From Dictyobacter formicarum (GTDB taxonomy: Bacteria > Chloroflexota > Ktedonobacteria > Ktedonobacterales > Ktedonobacteraceae), in contig NZ_BNJJ01000019.1 of the NCBI RefSeq assembly GCF_016587435.1, positions 114,222-178,221 of the forward strand: a stretch of DNA of 64,000 bases. Reading direction: 5' to 3'. Under the pieces are notes generated by a model, which made no database searches, was not told the DNA's origin, and saw nothing but the letters and a program-made list of their open reading frames with translations. Positions 1 through 9,639 of this stretch are shown in pieces. Both the position numbers and the translations under genes were made by a program. The stretch's first letter is position 1; every line of letters begins with the position of its first letter.

Positions 1-365
1 TTGTGAACGCGCCATAGAAGCTCTTCCCATAGACGCTCCTGGACGATCGCCGCTCCATGCATATCGGCCTTAGGTAGGAGAATATAGAGGGTCGTTTCAT
101 GCAGGAGGACCTGGTCGGATTTGCGCACGAGTTTGCGCAGGTGTTCGGCGTAATATTGTATACTCTGCTGGATGTGCGCTGTGTCAGCACTATGAGCTCT
201 GTCTCTGGAGTCGAAGTGCAGCGGCAAGATAATCAGTGCCAGTGAAGATGTGGCGCCTGCTATCAGATGTTGCATAGCTGTAGTGACGTCTTGCACACTG
301 TTAATAGATGTTACTGAATATTCAATCAACGAAAATGCAGGAAGTGATAATGCCTTCTTGCACAT
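1..365 (-). CDS. Partial protein with degenerate GGDEF-like domain (cut by window edge)
   Basis: The minus strand is open from an ATG at 365 to the window edge, giving 121 codons with no stop. AGGAG lies 7 bases before the ATG. The visible protein begins MCKKALSLPAFSLIEYS. Near its end, a stretch reading LRKLVRKSDQVLLHETTLYILLPKADMHGAA follows the usual order of a GGDEF domain (R..D.v.r...DEF.illp.....A), but the GGDEF signature itself is replaced by LHETTLY. This suggests a degenerate, non-catalytic cyclase-like or receiver-of-signal domain. It is followed on the same strand side by the 488-1429 gene, which lies upstream of it. The family call is tentative because the C-terminal part is missing. 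Confidence 0.6.
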   Translation of the reverse strand, partial: MCKKALSLPAFSLIEYSVTSINSVQDVTTAMQHLIAGATSSLALIILPLHFDSRDRAHSADTAHIQQSIQYYAEHLRKLVRKSDQVLLHETTLYILLPKADMHGAAIVQERLWEELLWRVH

Positions 366-487
366 GACACGACTCCTTAGATGAAAAATAATTCGAATGT
401 ACTCATACTAAGGATACTGCTATATGGATATAAAGATAGCATGATTATGGTTATGGTTTTGTTAAGACGGTGTTACCTCGGTTGAGA

Positions 488-1429
488 TCATTGTGACACC
501 AGCATACATTGGTTTGCTGTGAGTTGAATGGCTCCCCTTAATCTATCTATATGCTTCAGCAATAGGTCTACATATTGCATCAGATTGAGCAGGTGGACTG
601 CCAGGGTTGCATCGTCTCCACGGGGTATGGTGTGGAATTCTGGCAGAATGGTGCCAAAGATGGTCTGGATATTTTCGCGCAACTGATTCAGCGTTATGTC
701 AATTGAGGATAGGGTGGGATGGAGCAGGGTCTGGCTGGCAAAGATGATGCTGAACGATCCACATGCATGCTTGCACTGCTGCCAGTACTGGAGGCGCGCG
801 GTCAGGAGGCGGAGGGCCTGCATCCATTGATAGTATGTGCTGTCTGGAATGTAGGCGACTTCAAGAGCGGCCAACATCTCTGTCTTTTCCTCGTCCTCAC
901 CCTCTTGCTGTAAGCGGCGCTTAACTCGATTGGCTCCATAGAGACTACAACTACAATCCAGAGCCCCAAAAATATGTTGGGCCGAGCTAAGCAATAGCTG
1001 TGCCAATGAGGTCTGGCGCTCCAATAATGCTTCAATGTCTTGCAGCACAATTTTCAATCCGCCATACGGTGCATTATCCACTGTAACCGCAGGCAGATAA
1101 AAAGAGTTAGCCAGCTGATTAGTATGGTGGTACAGGTCAGGGAGCAGCAGCCCATAAAGCAGATCCGTATTTTCAAACAGTTGGTGCAAACAAACATGCA
1201 ACAACTCAATTTCTGCGCTGGAGATACGGCCCAGCAAGCAGCGCTGTAGCCGCTCTAATACTAGTTCCAGGCCATAAGTGTCACTGGATTCCCCTGCATG
1301 TTGCGCGTTAGCCAGGTGACCGGGTCGACTTGCAGGAGGAGGAAGTGGAGATGCCATCTGCTGTACCTGGCTGGCCGGCAAGTCATCAGCACGTTTCAAG
1401 GATATTTTTCGTGTATGCTGACTCTTCAA
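488..1429 (-). CDS. Hypothetical helical protein, 313 aa
   Basis: An open frame of 313 codons in typical codon usage for the region. The N-terminal 50 residues are basic and Pro/Ala-rich (likely disordered). The rest is Leu/Gln-rich and predicted alpha-helical by eye, with several amphipathic stretches such as LELVLERLQRCLLG and VHLLNLMQYVDLLLKHI. No signal peptide, membrane segment or recognisable catalytic motif. It reads towards the degenerate GGDEF-like gene, 122 bases downstream on the same strand, so co-transcription is possible. Function not recognised. Confidence 0.6.
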   Translation of the reverse strand: MKSQHTRKISLKRADDLPASQVQQMASPLPPPASRPGHLANAQHAGESSDTYGLELVLERLQRCLLGRISSAEIELLHVCLHQLFENTDLLYGLLLPDLYHHTNQLANSFYLPAVTVDNAPYGGLKIVLQDIEALLERQTSLAQLLLSSAQHIFGALDCSCSLYGANRVKRRLQQEGEDEEKTEMLAALEVAYIPDSTYYQWMQALRLLTARLQYWQQCKHACGSFSIIFASQTLLHPTLSSIDITLNQLRENIQTIFGTILPEFHTIPRGDDATLAVHLLNLMQYVDLLLKHIDRLRGAIQLTANQCMLVSQ

Positions 1430-1519
1430 CTTTAGTTATCCTCACTTCTGCACATATTTCCTGTTTTTATTGTACACCTAACCTTAAATACAACCAGAAC
1501 TCCCCATACTGAGCGGGGT

Positions 1520-1700
1520 GTAGAGGCGGCAGCCCCTGACTAGAGTTTGGGAGAGCATGTCCTGGCATGATCTGTGTTCCAATCGCTAGCGCCGTCCCTC
1601 CCTCCACCGCGTAGACGGAAAAGCGGAGTGCAGGTCGGCAGCCCCTGACTGTGGGGGTTTGGAGCTGTGCCCCAATTTCTTCCTTCCTCTGCCGCCGCAG
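1520..1700. repeat. Pair of direct repeats in GC-rich intergenic segment
   Basis: The motif CGGCAGCCCCTGACT occurs at about 1528-1543 and again at about 1636-1650. Each copy is followed by similar text (tttggga/gagc..tgtcc and tttgga/gctgtgcccc). The segment is much more GC-rich and pyrimidine-rich than its neighbours and carries no convincing gene. It resembles another intergenic GC-rich block at 55.97-56.11 kb that also ends in CCGCAGGCGGC, so it may belong to a dispersed noncoding repeat family of this genome. Confidence 0.5.
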
Positions 1701-1750
1701 GCGGCCAGTAACGAAGAATCAAAAAGACCTTGCTGCTGAGTAGGGAATGC

Positions 1751-1779
1751 TAGCAACATGCTCAAATGTTCTCTATAAT
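1751..1779 (+). promoter_or_regulatory. Candidate sigma-A-type promoter for secA
   Basis: TAGCAA at 1751-1756, a 17-base spacer, then a perfect TATAAT at 1774-1779. This would give a secA leader of about 195 nt. A second TATAAT at 1882-1887 (with TTTTCG 16 bases upstream) is an alternative closer promoter. Prediction from sequence only. Confidence 0.4.
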
Positions 1780-1983
1780 AGAGGAAAAGAAAAGTTATAC
1801 CCGGATCAGAACAACGTCAGCAATTATCTACTTGAAGAATATGCAACTGAAAGAACCCATTTTCGTACTATGAAAGAATGGTATAATGGGTTGACACAAC
1901 TATTTAAACATGCGCCGAATATTTTATCCCGTTGGAAAAACCGATAACAGTATCACTGCCTATCAGTAGGAGAACATGCACGT

Positions 1984-4900
1984 ATGCAATTGCTAGGAAA
2001 AATCCTGGGCGATCCCAATAAAAAAGAAATAAAAGCGATCCAGCCCCTTATCGATAAAATTGAACAGCTTGAGCCTGAGATGCTGAAGTTGTCAGATGAA
2101 GAATTGGCAGCTAAGACGGTGGAGTTTCGCTCGCAGCTTGCTCTCCATCTTAAAGGCGGTATGGTACTGGAGAATGAACTTGTAGCTTTGTTCCGCGAAG
2201 TTTTGCAAACAGTGGAACCGCTGGCCGAGCAGTGTGCCGATGAGCATCTGCATATCGCTATTACCGAGCCTCGCCAGAAGATCGATCGCAATAATCCAGA
2301 GACCGAGCTGAAAAATCATTTACAGGATACCCTCTCGATGGCCTTTGAGAAGGCCTATGAGAATCTCTCGCCTCTACTCAATACTTTTCGCGCTGGTAAG
2401 GCCATCCATCTGGCTGAGCAGCGGGGCGAATGGCCGGATGAAGCCAGCGATCCTAAAAAAGCGATCATTGCCTTGTTAACCGAGGTCGAACCTCAGATCA
2501 AGGAGATTGATGAGGACTTGTTGACTGAGTCGTTTGATGCTCTCTGGCCAGCCTTCTCGACGGGGCGCGCCTCATCTACCACGCGCGATGAGGTAGCCAA
2601 TATACGCCTGACCCAGTTTTTTATCGATTTCTTCCACAGAACTCAAGAAGAGCTGGTCGCGATCAAGGCCGATGCGATTGATGAATTGTTGCCTGCCATC
2701 GCCAAACGTTATCAGAAGCAGGGGAAAACCCTGGACGACCTCTTGCCGGAAGCATTTGCTGTCGTGCGTGAGGCCAGTCGCCGCCGCATCAAAATGCGTC
2801 ACTATGTTGTGCAGTTGATTGGTGGTATTGTGCTGCACCAGGGGCGCATCGCTGAGATGCGTACAGGTGAAGGTAAGACGTTGGTGGCTACGTTACCTAT
2901 CTATCTCAATGCCTTGACTGGCAAAGGGGTGCACCTGGTAACTGTAAACGACTACCTGGCGCGCCGTGACGCTGAATGGATGGGGCAGGTCTACACCTTC
3001 CTGGGTATGAGTGTTGGTGTCATTGTCAATGGGGTAGATCCACAATCGGACGAGAGGCGAGCAGCCTACCAGGCAGATATTACCTATGGTACCAACAATG
3101 AGTTTGGCTTTGACTATCTGCGTGACAATATGGTGACATCGCTGGATCAGATGGTGCAGTGTGAGTTAAACTTTGCTATCGTTGACGAAGTGGATAACAT
3201 CCTGATTGACGAGGCCCGTACTCCATTGATCATTTCAGGTCAGGGTCAGGAATCCACCGACATGTATGCACAGTTTGCACGCTGGTCTACCAGGCTGGAT
3301 AGCGAGCAAGACTATACGGTCGAAGAGAAGACCCGATCCGTCATGCTGACTGAGAGTGGTATTGATAGGATCGAGAAACTGGCTGGTGTGACCAACATCT
3401 ACGACGAAGAGAATCTAGATCTGACTCGCTACATGGAGAATGCCATTAAGGCGCAAGTGATCTTTAAGCGCGATAAAGACTATATCGTGAAAGATGGCGA
3501 GGTCATCATCGTCGACGAATTCACCGGTCGTCAGATGCCGGGGCGCCGTTATAGCGAGGGTCTGCACCAGGCAATTGAAGCTAAAGAAGGTGTCCAGGTC
3601 CAGCGCGAGAACCATACCCTGGCGACGATTACTTTCCAGAATTTTTTCCGCCTCTATACCAAACTGGCAGGTATGACCGGTACGGCCATCACCGAGGCAG
3701 AAGAATTTCATAAGATCTATAATCTGGATGTGGTAGTCATTCCTACCAACAAACCGATGCAGCGTGAGGACCTGGCGGACCTGATTTATCGGACGCAGGA
3801 GGCCAAGTATAAGGCGGTAGTTGAAGAGATCAAAGAGTGCCATGAGGCGGGTCAACCTGTGCTGGTTGGTACGACCTCTGTGGAGGCTTCTGAGATGCTC
3901 TCTCGGCTACTGGATTTACAGGGTATTCCCCATAATGTCTTGAACGCCAAGCATCACGAGCGTGAGGCCCAGATTGTGGCCCAGGCTGGCCGTAGCGGCT
4001 CCGTGACGATTGCCACGAATATGGCTGGTCGTGGTACCGATATCAATCTGGGTGGTAATCCCGCTGGCTTCTTTGATAGCATCCTGCGCAAACACGCGGA
4101 GCAAGTCGATTATATTCGTGATCTGCCCACGCGCAATGAGGATGAGCGGGCTGAAAAGGAAGAGGCCATCCAGGATTACCTGGCTAATATGACCGAGTCC
4201 GAAAAGGACGAGATTTTGCAGGCCCAGATCAAAGAGTGTGAAGAGGATCATCTGCGTGTTGTTGAGCTTGGCGGCCTGCACATTGTTGGTACTGAGCGCC
4301 ATGAATCTCGCCGTATCGATAATCAGTTGCGTGGCCGTTCTGGCCGCCAGGGCGATCCTGGTTCTTCGCGTTTCTTCCTGGCTTTGGATGATGAGCTGAT
4401 GCGCCGTTTTGCCGCCGATCGCGTTGCTGGCATTATGGAGCGCGTTGGCATGGATGAAGATACGCCGCTGGAGAGTAAATTCGTCTCCCGCTTTATCGAG
4501 AGTGCGCAGACGCGTGTAGAAGGGTATAACTTCGACATGCGTAAAAACGTCGTTGAATATGACGATGTGATTGCTAAGCAGCGTGAAGTTATCTATGCCG
4601 ATCGCCGCAGTGTGCTGGAGCATGGCGATATGCACGAGCGTATCCTTGCCATGATTCGTAACGAAGTCGGTCGCATCGTTGATGCCGCTTTCCCATCTCC
4701 CGTGTTGACCGAAGAAGAGCAGCTGGAATCGCTCTTTAAAGCCCTGGAAATCTGGGTCAATATTCCAGATGAACTGATTCCGGATAACATTCATGCGGTA
4801 CGCCGCGATAGCATGAAGCAGGAACTGACTGATCTGGTTATTGAGCACTATGAGCGGCGCGGTGAGGAACTGCGTAAGCAGGCTGAAGCACAGGGCGCAG

Positions 4901-5469
4901 ATAACTTCGATCCCATCCGTGAGTTTGAGCGCAGTTATCTGCTGCAAGTCGTTGATCGGCTATGGATGGATCACATTGATTCCCTCGACGTGATGCGTGC
5001 TGGTATTGGTTTCCGTTCTGTTGGTCAACGAGATCCACTGGTGGAGTTTAAAAACGAAGCCTACCGCATGTTCGATGAATTAAAGCTGGCTATTCAACAT
5101 TATACTGTGGACTCGCTGCTGAAGCTGTTGCGCAATGATGTTACTATTACGCTCCAGCGTCCAGAGCCTCAGCGTAGAGTACCGGCCAATATTCATACCA
5201 ATGTCGATGAACTGGCACAGGCCAGTGGCCAGTCTAAGAGCGATGAAGATGAAATAAAGAAGCCAGCCAGGCCAAAGTCACGGAAAGATGCAGCCCGGGC
5301 GGCGGCAGCCTCAGCGGTATCGGCCACACCAGGCCGCGCCGCGCGTAATGGCACGGGCGGCAGTGCCGTCTCGACCGCTACTGACGCCAATGGCTTCCCC
5401 AAAGTTGGCCGCAACGATCCTTGCCCCTGTGGTAGTGGTAAAAAATACAAAAAGTGCCACGGTGCTTAA
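1984..5469 (+). CDS. secA: Preprotein translocase ATPase SecA with large N-terminal insertion
   Basis: SecA drives post-translational export through SecYEG. All landmarks are present: N-terminus [20 protein letters not shown], Walker A MRTGEGKT (about residues 292-299), the [19 protein letters not shown]alker B region, [28 protein letters not shown], and the C-terminal zinc motif [14 protein letters not shown]. The protein is 1161 aa, against about 840-900 in model bacteria. The excess is a helical, acidic block at about residues 55-245, between the conserved [14 protein letters not shown] segment and [19 protein letters not shown]. The start at 1984 has AGGAG 12 bases upstream. A GC-rich hairpin follows the stop. 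The gene is monocistronic or co-transcribed with malate synthase 95 bases downstream. Confidence 0.97.
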   Translation: MQLLGKILGDPNKKEIKAIQPLIDKIEQLEPEMLKLSDEELAAKTVEFRSQLALHLKGGMVLENELVALFREVLQTVEPLAEQCADEHLHIAITEPRQKIDRNNPETELKNHLQDTLSMAFEKAYENLSPLLNTFRAGKAIHLAEQRGEWPDEASDPKKAIIALLTEVEPQIKEIDEDLLTESFDALWPAFSTGRASSTTRDEVANIRLTQFFIDFFHRTQEELVAIKADAIDELLPAIAKRYQKQGKTLDDLLPEAFAVVREASRRRIKMRHYVVQLIGGIVLHQGRIAEMRTGEGKTLVATLPIYLNALTGKGVHLVTVNDYLARRDAEWMGQVYTFLGMSVGVIVNGVDPQSDERRAAYQADITYGTNNEFGFDYLRDNMVTSLDQMVQCELNFAIVDEVDNILIDEARTPLIISGQGQESTDMYAQFARWSTRLDSEQDYTVEEKTRSVMLTESGIDRIEKLAGVTNIYDEENLDLTRYMENAIKAQVIFKRDKDYIVKDGEVIIVDEFTGRQMPGRRYSEGLHQAIEAKEGVQVQRENHTLATITFQNFFRLYTKLAGMTGTAITEAEEFHKIYNLDVVVIPTNKPMQREDLADLIYRTQEAKYKAVVEEIKECHEAGQPVLVGTTSVEASEMLSRLLDLQGIPHNVLNAKHHEREAQIVAQAGRSGSVTIATNMAGRGTDINLGGNPAGFFDSILRKHAEQVDYIRDLPTRNEDERAEKEEAIQDYLANMTESEKDEILQAQIKECEEDHLRVVELGGLHIVGTERHESRRIDNQLRGRSGRQGDPGSSRFFLALDDELMRRFAADRVAGIMERVGMDEDTPLESKFVSRFIESAQTRVEGYNFDMRKNVVEYDDVIAKQREVIYADRRSVLEHGDMHERILAMIRNEVGRIVDAAFPSPVLTEEEQLESLFKALEIWVNIPDELIPDNIHAVRRDSMKQELTDLVIEHYERRGEELRKQAEAQGADNFDPIREFERSYLLQVVDRLWMDHIDSLDVMRAGIGFRSVGQRDPLVEFKNEAYRMFDELKLAIQHYTVDSLLKLLRNDVTITLQRPEPQRRVPANIHTNVDELAQASGQSKSDEDEIKKPARPKSRKDAARAAAASAVSATPGRAARNGTGGSAVSTATDANGFPKVGRNDPCPCGSGKKYKKCHGA

Positions 5470-5483
5470 TCTCTCATAACTAA

Positions 5484-5525
5484 CGCCCGCGTAGATTTCC
5501 TGTGCGGGCGCTACACTTCTTTTTG
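5484..5525 (+). terminator. Hairpin after secA
   Basis: CGCCCGC (5484-5490) pairs with GCGGGCG (5504-5510) over a 13-nt loop. A T-rich stretch (5518-5524) follows after a few bases. Plausible intrinsic terminator, imperfect because the T run is offset. Confidence 0.5.
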
Positions 5526-5564
5526 CTTGATTAGGATGTTCATTTGTCAGAAAGGGGTCAACGC

Positions 5565-7166
5565 ATGACTGAGCAACAGCTATCTGTGGATGGGGTAGAA
5601 GTACGAGCAGCGGTAACACCGGAGTTCGCTGAGATTCTGACACCAGAGGCGTTACAATTTATTGCGCTGCTGACTCGTTCGGTTGGCGAGCGTCGCCGTG
5701 AATTGTTAGAGCGCCGTGTCCAGCGACAACGGGATATCGATGCCGGGCAATTGCCTCATTTCCTGCCAGATACCGAGCATATCCGGAGTGGTGATTGGAC
5801 GATTGCTCCACTGCCTGCTGATCTACAGGATCGTCGCGTCGAGATTACTGGTCCCGTTGAGCGCAAGATGGTGATCAACGCACTCAATTCGGGGGCTAAA
5901 GTATTCATGGCAGACTTCGAAGATGCGCACTCACCAACCTGGGATGCTACTATCCAGGGGCAGATCAACGTTCGCGACGCCGTCCGCCGTACTATCTCCT
6001 ATAGCAGTCCCGAGGGCAAGCAATACAAACTCAACGAGCAGACCGCCGTCCTACTGGTACGTCCACGTGGCTGGCACCTGGATGAGAAGCATGTTTATGT
6101 CGATGGTCGGCCCGTGCCCGGAGGCATCTTTGACTTTGGCCTGTATTTTTTCCATAATGTGCACCAGTTGCTAAGGAACGGTACCGGTCCCTACTTCTAT
6201 TTACCCAAGTTGGAGAGCCACCTGGAAGCGCGCCTCTGGAATGATGTGTTTGTGCGCGCCCAGCAGGCCCTGGGTATCCCAGAAGGCACCATCAAAGCTA
6301 CAGTTCTCATCGAGACTATTCTGGCCACCTTTGAGATGGATGAGATCCTTTATGAGTTGCGCAACCACTCAGCTGGCCTTAACTGTGGGCGCTGGGACTA
6401 CATTTTTAGCGTCATCAAGAAGCTGCATAACCATCCCGAGTTCCTGCTTCCCGATCGTGCCCAGGTAACGATGACTACCCACTTTATGCGCTCGTATTCG
6501 TTGCTGACCATTGCTACTTGCCATCGGCGCCTGGCGCCCGCAATAGGCGGTATGGCGGCCCAGATCCCGATCAAAAATGATCCAGTCGCCAATGAAGAAG
6601 CTTTGTCACGGGTGCGGGCCGACAAAAATCGCGAAGCCAACGATGGTCATGATGGTACCTGGGTGGCCCACCCTGGCCTGGTTTCGATCGCACTGGAAGA
6701 GTTTAATGCAGTTATGAAGACTCCCAACCAGATCGATCGTAAGCGCGACGATGTGCAGGTTACCGAGGCCGATCTGTTGCAGATGCCTCAGGGTACGATC
6801 ACGGAGGCTGGCCTGCGCAACAACATCAGTGTCAGCTTACAGTATCTGGAATCCTGGCTGCGTGGCAATGGTTGCGTGCCCATTAATAACCTGATGGAGG
6901 ATGCCGCCACGGTCGAGATCTCTCGTGCTCAAATCTGGCAGTGGATCCGTCATCCCCAGGGTGTTCTGGATGATGGCCGCAAAGTCACTCTAGATCTGTT
7001 CCGTCAGCTCATGGCAGAAGAACTGGATCGGCTGGAGGAAAAGCTGGGAGAGCCTGCCTATGCCAACAGCAAATTTTCAGAGGCGGCCCGGATCCTGGAT
7101 GAGCTCATTAGCAGCGACACCTTTATCGAGTTCCTGACCTTACCGGCATATAAATACCTTCCATGA
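5565..7166 (+). CDS. aceB: Malate synthase A
   Basis: Condenses glyoxylate with acetyl-CoA to malate in the glyoxylate shunt. The signature [19 protein letters not shown] is close to the malate synthase A pattern. [28 protein letters not shown] and the conserved [21 protein letters not shown] segment are also present. Length is 533 aa from ATG 5565, normal for the A isoform. ATG 5565 is preferred because AAAGGGG lies 7 bases upstream. A TTG at 5544 in the same frame would add 7 residues. No isocitrate lyase gene is in the window, so the shunt partner must lie elsewhere. Confidence 0.95.
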   Translation: MTEQQLSVDGVEVRAAVTPEFAEILTPEALQFIALLTRSVGERRRELLERRVQRQRDIDAGQLPHFLPDTEHIRSGDWTIAPLPADLQDRRVEITGPVERKMVINALNSGAKVFMADFEDAHSPTWDATIQGQINVRDAVRRTISYSSPEGKQYKLNEQTAVLLVRPRGWHLDEKHVYVDGRPVPGGIFDFGLYFFHNVHQLLRNGTGPYFYLPKLESHLEARLWNDVFVRAQQALGIPEGTIKATVLIETILATFEMDEILYELRNHSAGLNCGRWDYIFSVIKKLHNHPEFLLPDRAQVTMTTHFMRSYSLLTIATCHRRLAPAIGGMAAQIPIKNDPVANEEALSRVRADKNREANDGHDGTWVAHPGLVSIALEEFNAVMKTPNQIDRKRDDVQVTEADLLQMPQGTITEAGLRNNISVSLQYLESWLRGNGCVPINNLMEDAATVEISRAQIWQWIRHPQGVLDDGRKVTLDLFRQLMAEELDRLEEKLGEPAYANSKFSEAARILDELISSDTFIEFLTLPAYKYLP

Positions 7167-7195
7167 TTTTAACGCTCGAAAAAGCAACAAGAAAA

Positions 7196-7362
7196 TGAAA
7201 ACCGTAGGTGCGGGGCTTGCCCCGCTTCTGTCCTTCATGATCGAAAACGCATCCGAAAAGCGATATGGTACGATTTCATTCGATGTACCACATGATTATG
7301 GTTGCTTTTTTCGAGCAGGGAGGGAGCAAGCGCCCGCAAGGGGCGCACCTACGGTTTTCTTC
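7196..7362. repeat. Dispersed palindromic repeat pair (convergent copies)
   Basis: Between malate synthase and thrS. One copy, CGTAGGTGCGGGGCTTGCCC, starts at about 7202, and an inverted copy ending GGGGCGCACCTACGG lies at about 7342-7356. The outer ends (AAAACCGTAGGTGCG and CGCACCTACGGTTTT) are complementary, so the whole block could fold as one long hairpin. The same core recurs at 18.8, 26.6, 34.6, 58.4 and 62.4-62.6 kb. Confidence 0.7.
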
Positions 7363-7373
7363 TTCGCTTATGT

Positions 7374-9164
7374 TTACAACTCCATGCTTTTGGCATTGGC
7401 GATAGCCGAGACGCGTTCGATGAATTGGGTTAAGGGGATAGACTTGAGGTTGACGTTTGTGCGCAGGCGCACAGAGACCGCCTCGGCTCCGGCCTCTTTA
7501 TCTCCCACGACCAGCATATATGGAATTTTTTGTAACTGGGCGTCGCGGATCTTGGCATTCATGCGCTCACCACGGCTGTCGACTTCGGCACGGATGCCCG
7601 CGGCCTTCAATTGCGTCAGCACTTTATGAGCATATTCCTGGTGGCGATCGGCAATTGGGATCACCATTGCCTGTACTGGCGACAGCCAGACTGGGAATGC
7701 ACCGGCAAAGTGCTCGATCAACATTGCCATAAAGCGTTCCGTTGAGCCAGTGACGGCGCGGTGAATCATGACCGGTCGATGTGGTTGACCATCTTCGCCG
7801 ATATACTCCAGTTCAAAATTCATCGGCTGTACAAAGTCGAGCTGTACCGTCGAACACTGCCACTCCCGGCCCAGCGCATCGCGCACCATGAAGTCCACTT
7901 TAGGTCCATAGAAGGCGGCCTCACCAATCCCCACCTCATACGAAATGCCCTTGCTATCTACGGCCTCGCGCAGCGCGGCCTCGGCTGTATCCCAGACCTC
8001 GTCGCTGCCAACATATTCTTCCATCTTCTGCGGATCACGCAGCGAGAGGCGCACCCAGTAGTCCTGCAGTCCATAAGTTTCGAATACCTCTAATGTCAGG
8101 TTGACGGCCTTATTGAACTCCTCCTGAATCTGGTCAGGGCGCATAAAGACGTGGGCATCATCCTGTGTCACGCTACGGACGCGGGCTAGGCCTGTCAGTG
8201 TGCCGGTTTTCTCATAGCGATAGAGCGTATCAGACTCGGCATAGCGGATTGGCAGTTCGCGATAGCTGTGCATCTGGGATTTAAACATGAGAATGTGATG
8301 CGGACAATTCATGGGCTTCAGCATGTACGCATCATCATCCGAAAGCTCTTGATCGCCTTTCATGACCGGGAACATATTTTCGCGGTAGGTATACCAGTGC
8401 TTGGATGTTTTGTAGAGGCGCACCTTGCCAATATTTGATGTCCAGACATGCTGGTAGCCATAGCGTTCCTGTGTTTCGCGCACGTAGGATTCCATCAGGT
8501 GGCGCAATGTTTCGCCGCGCGGGTAGAACAGTGGCACACCCGCGCAGACATCATCGCTGAATGTAAACAGCTTTAGCTCGCGTCCCAGTTTGCGATGATC
8601 GCGCTTCTGCGCCTCTTCGAGCCGCCAGAGATATTGATCTAAATCTTCTTGCGTAAACCAGGCCGTGCCGTAGATGCGCTGCAGCATCGGACGATACTCA
8701 TCGCCGAGCCAATAGGCGCCTGCGACCCGCATCAGCTTGATTGGTCCGATCTGGTTCGTATTCTCCACATGTGGGCCCGCGCAGAGATCCAGGAAATTGC
8801 CCTGTTGATAGATGCCAACCTCGGCCTCGGTGAGATTCTCAATAATCTCGACCTTATATTCCTGTCCCTTCTGGCGGAAGTATTCCAGCGCCTTTTCGCG
8901 CGGCCACAGATCATTCAGGAAAGGATGATGGGCGGCGATAATGCGTCGCATGCGTTGTTCGATATCTGGCAAATCATCAGGGGTTAAGGCACGCGGAAGA
9001 TCGAAATCGTAATAGAAACCATCTTCAATGGCGGGTCCGATCGCGAACTTAGCATCCGGGAAAATCTCCTGAATCGCCTCAGCCATAACGTGCGCAGCCG
9101 AGTGGCGCATACGTTGAAGCGGCGTATACCGTACCGACTCCTGAAGCTCAACTTCAACCGACAT
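7374..9164 (-). CDS. thrS: Threonyl-tRNA synthetase (TGS-less)
   Basis: Charges tRNA-Thr. The editing domain comes first with intact HSAAH and CAGPH zinc/editing residues. The class II core follows: MNCPHH (Zn-binding Cys), motif 2 around TGLARVRSVTQDDAHVF, motif 3 GSTERFMAMLIEHFAG, then the anticodon-binding domain. The start at 9164 is set by AAGGAGG 8 bases upstream. The frame is open further upstream, but that part is the T-box leader. From this start the protein is 596 aa and lacks the N-terminal TGS domain of longer bacterial ThrS. Expression is expected to be controlled by the T-box leader directly upstream. Confidence 0.96.
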   Translation of the reverse strand: MSVEVELQESVRYTPLQRMRHSAAHVMAEAIQEIFPDAKFAIGPAIEDGFYYDFDLPRALTPDDLPDIEQRMRRIIAAHHPFLNDLWPREKALEYFRQKGQEYKVEIIENLTEAEVGIYQQGNFLDLCAGPHVENTNQIGPIKLMRVAGAYWLGDEYRPMLQRIYGTAWFTQEDLDQYLWRLEEAQKRDHRKLGRELKLFTFSDDVCAGVPLFYPRGETLRHLMESYVRETQERYGYQHVWTSNIGKVRLYKTSKHWYTYRENMFPVMKGDQELSDDDAYMLKPMNCPHHILMFKSQMHSYRELPIRYAESDTLYRYEKTGTLTGLARVRSVTQDDAHVFMRPDQIQEEFNKAVNLTLEVFETYGLQDYWVRLSLRDPQKMEEYVGSDEVWDTAEAALREAVDSKGISYEVGIGEAAFYGPKVDFMVRDALGREWQCSTVQLDFVQPMNFELEYIGEDGQPHRPVMIHRAVTGSTERFMAMLIEHFAGAFPVWLSPVQAMVIPIADRHQEYAHKVLTQLKAAGIRAEVDSRGERMNAKIRDAQLQKIPYMLVVGDKEAGAEAVSVRLRTNVNLKSIPLTQFIERVSAIANAKSMEL

Positions 9165-9537
9165 AATAAAAGCCTCCTTAGCTGACAACAACAAAAAAAC
9201 CTCTTCATCCCACACTGGGACGAAAAGGTCTGGTGCTTTTCGTGGTTCCACCCTGTTTCCGCGTTTTCTTGCCGCCTTATCAGCAATAGCAAACTGGCCA
9301 CATGCGTGCCAGCGCGCCCTCACAAGAGAAACGAGCTCATGCACCCGGTAACGCAGGTGAAACGTGTACTTTACTCTCTCAGTACAGACTGGCGAGGGGT
9401 ATCGACCTTCTTGCTGGTATGGGGAGCACTCTCAGCCGCTGATGCATCCTCTCTGTACACCCCTGGGAAGGGACATGTCTCGCGTGAATGCGCTCCCTGG
9501 GTTGGAAGCTTTTGCGTCGTAGCTATAATCGTCTATT
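9165..9537 (-). promoter_or_regulatory. T-box riboswitch leader of thrS
   Basis: On the minus strand the T-box sequence AGGGTGGAACCACG is at 9254-9241, followed by an intrinsic terminator. That terminator has CCTTTTCGTCCCA (9228-9216) pairing with TGGGATGAAGAGG (9212-9200) with wobble pairs, then seven T residues (9199-9193). Upstream, GTACAGA (9458-9452) pairs with TCTGTAC (9388-9382) to close a plausible Stem I. On the 3' side of Stem I the sequence GATACCCCTC places an ACC (Thr) triplet at 9400-9398 as candidate specifier. Uncharged tRNA-Thr would stabilise the antiterminator and switch on thrS. The T-box motif is certain by eye; the specifier assignment is inference. Confidence 0.88.
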
Positions 9538-9543
9538 GGAACA

Positions 9544-9572
9544 ATCATACCATAACGTGTAATCCCTGTAAA
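9544..9572 (-). promoter_or_regulatory. Promoter of the thrS T-box transcript
   Basis: Minus strand TTTACA (9572-9567), 17-base spacer, TATGAT (9549-9544). Each box differs from the sigma-70/A consensus at one position. It would start transcription near 9537, just before the T-box leader. The same two boxes are preserved in the duplicated copy near 10.88-10.91 kb. Confidence 0.6.
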
Positions 9573-9589
9573 GCGAAACACTGAATGCA

Positions 9590-9620
9590 ACGAGGTACCC
9601 ATTTGTGGCGGGTACCTCGT
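9590..9620 (-). terminator. Perfect hairpin between polyQ gene A and the thrS promoter
   Basis: ACGAGGTACCC (9590-9600) and GGGTACCTCGT (9610-9620) form an 11-bp stem with a 9-nt loop, 19 bases after the stop of the upstream minus-strand gene. It probably insulates that gene from thrS. No strong T run follows on either strand. Duplicate copies stand at about 10927-10957 and 11961-11991, each with a single substitution that keeps or weakens pairing. Confidence 0.5.
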
Positions 9621-9639
9621 TTCGAAGAACCACAGCGTT

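Noticed and set aside
1747..1947. 66-codon frame directly upstream of secA (possible SecM-like leader peptide)
   Set aside because: The frame starts upstream of the best promoter and has no RBS. The inner ATG at 1870 gives only 25 residues without an arrest-like motif I can name.
9060..9344. N-terminal extension of thrS reaching to 9344
   Set aside because: It would translate the T-box and terminator, and the strong AAGGAGG site supports the start at 9164.
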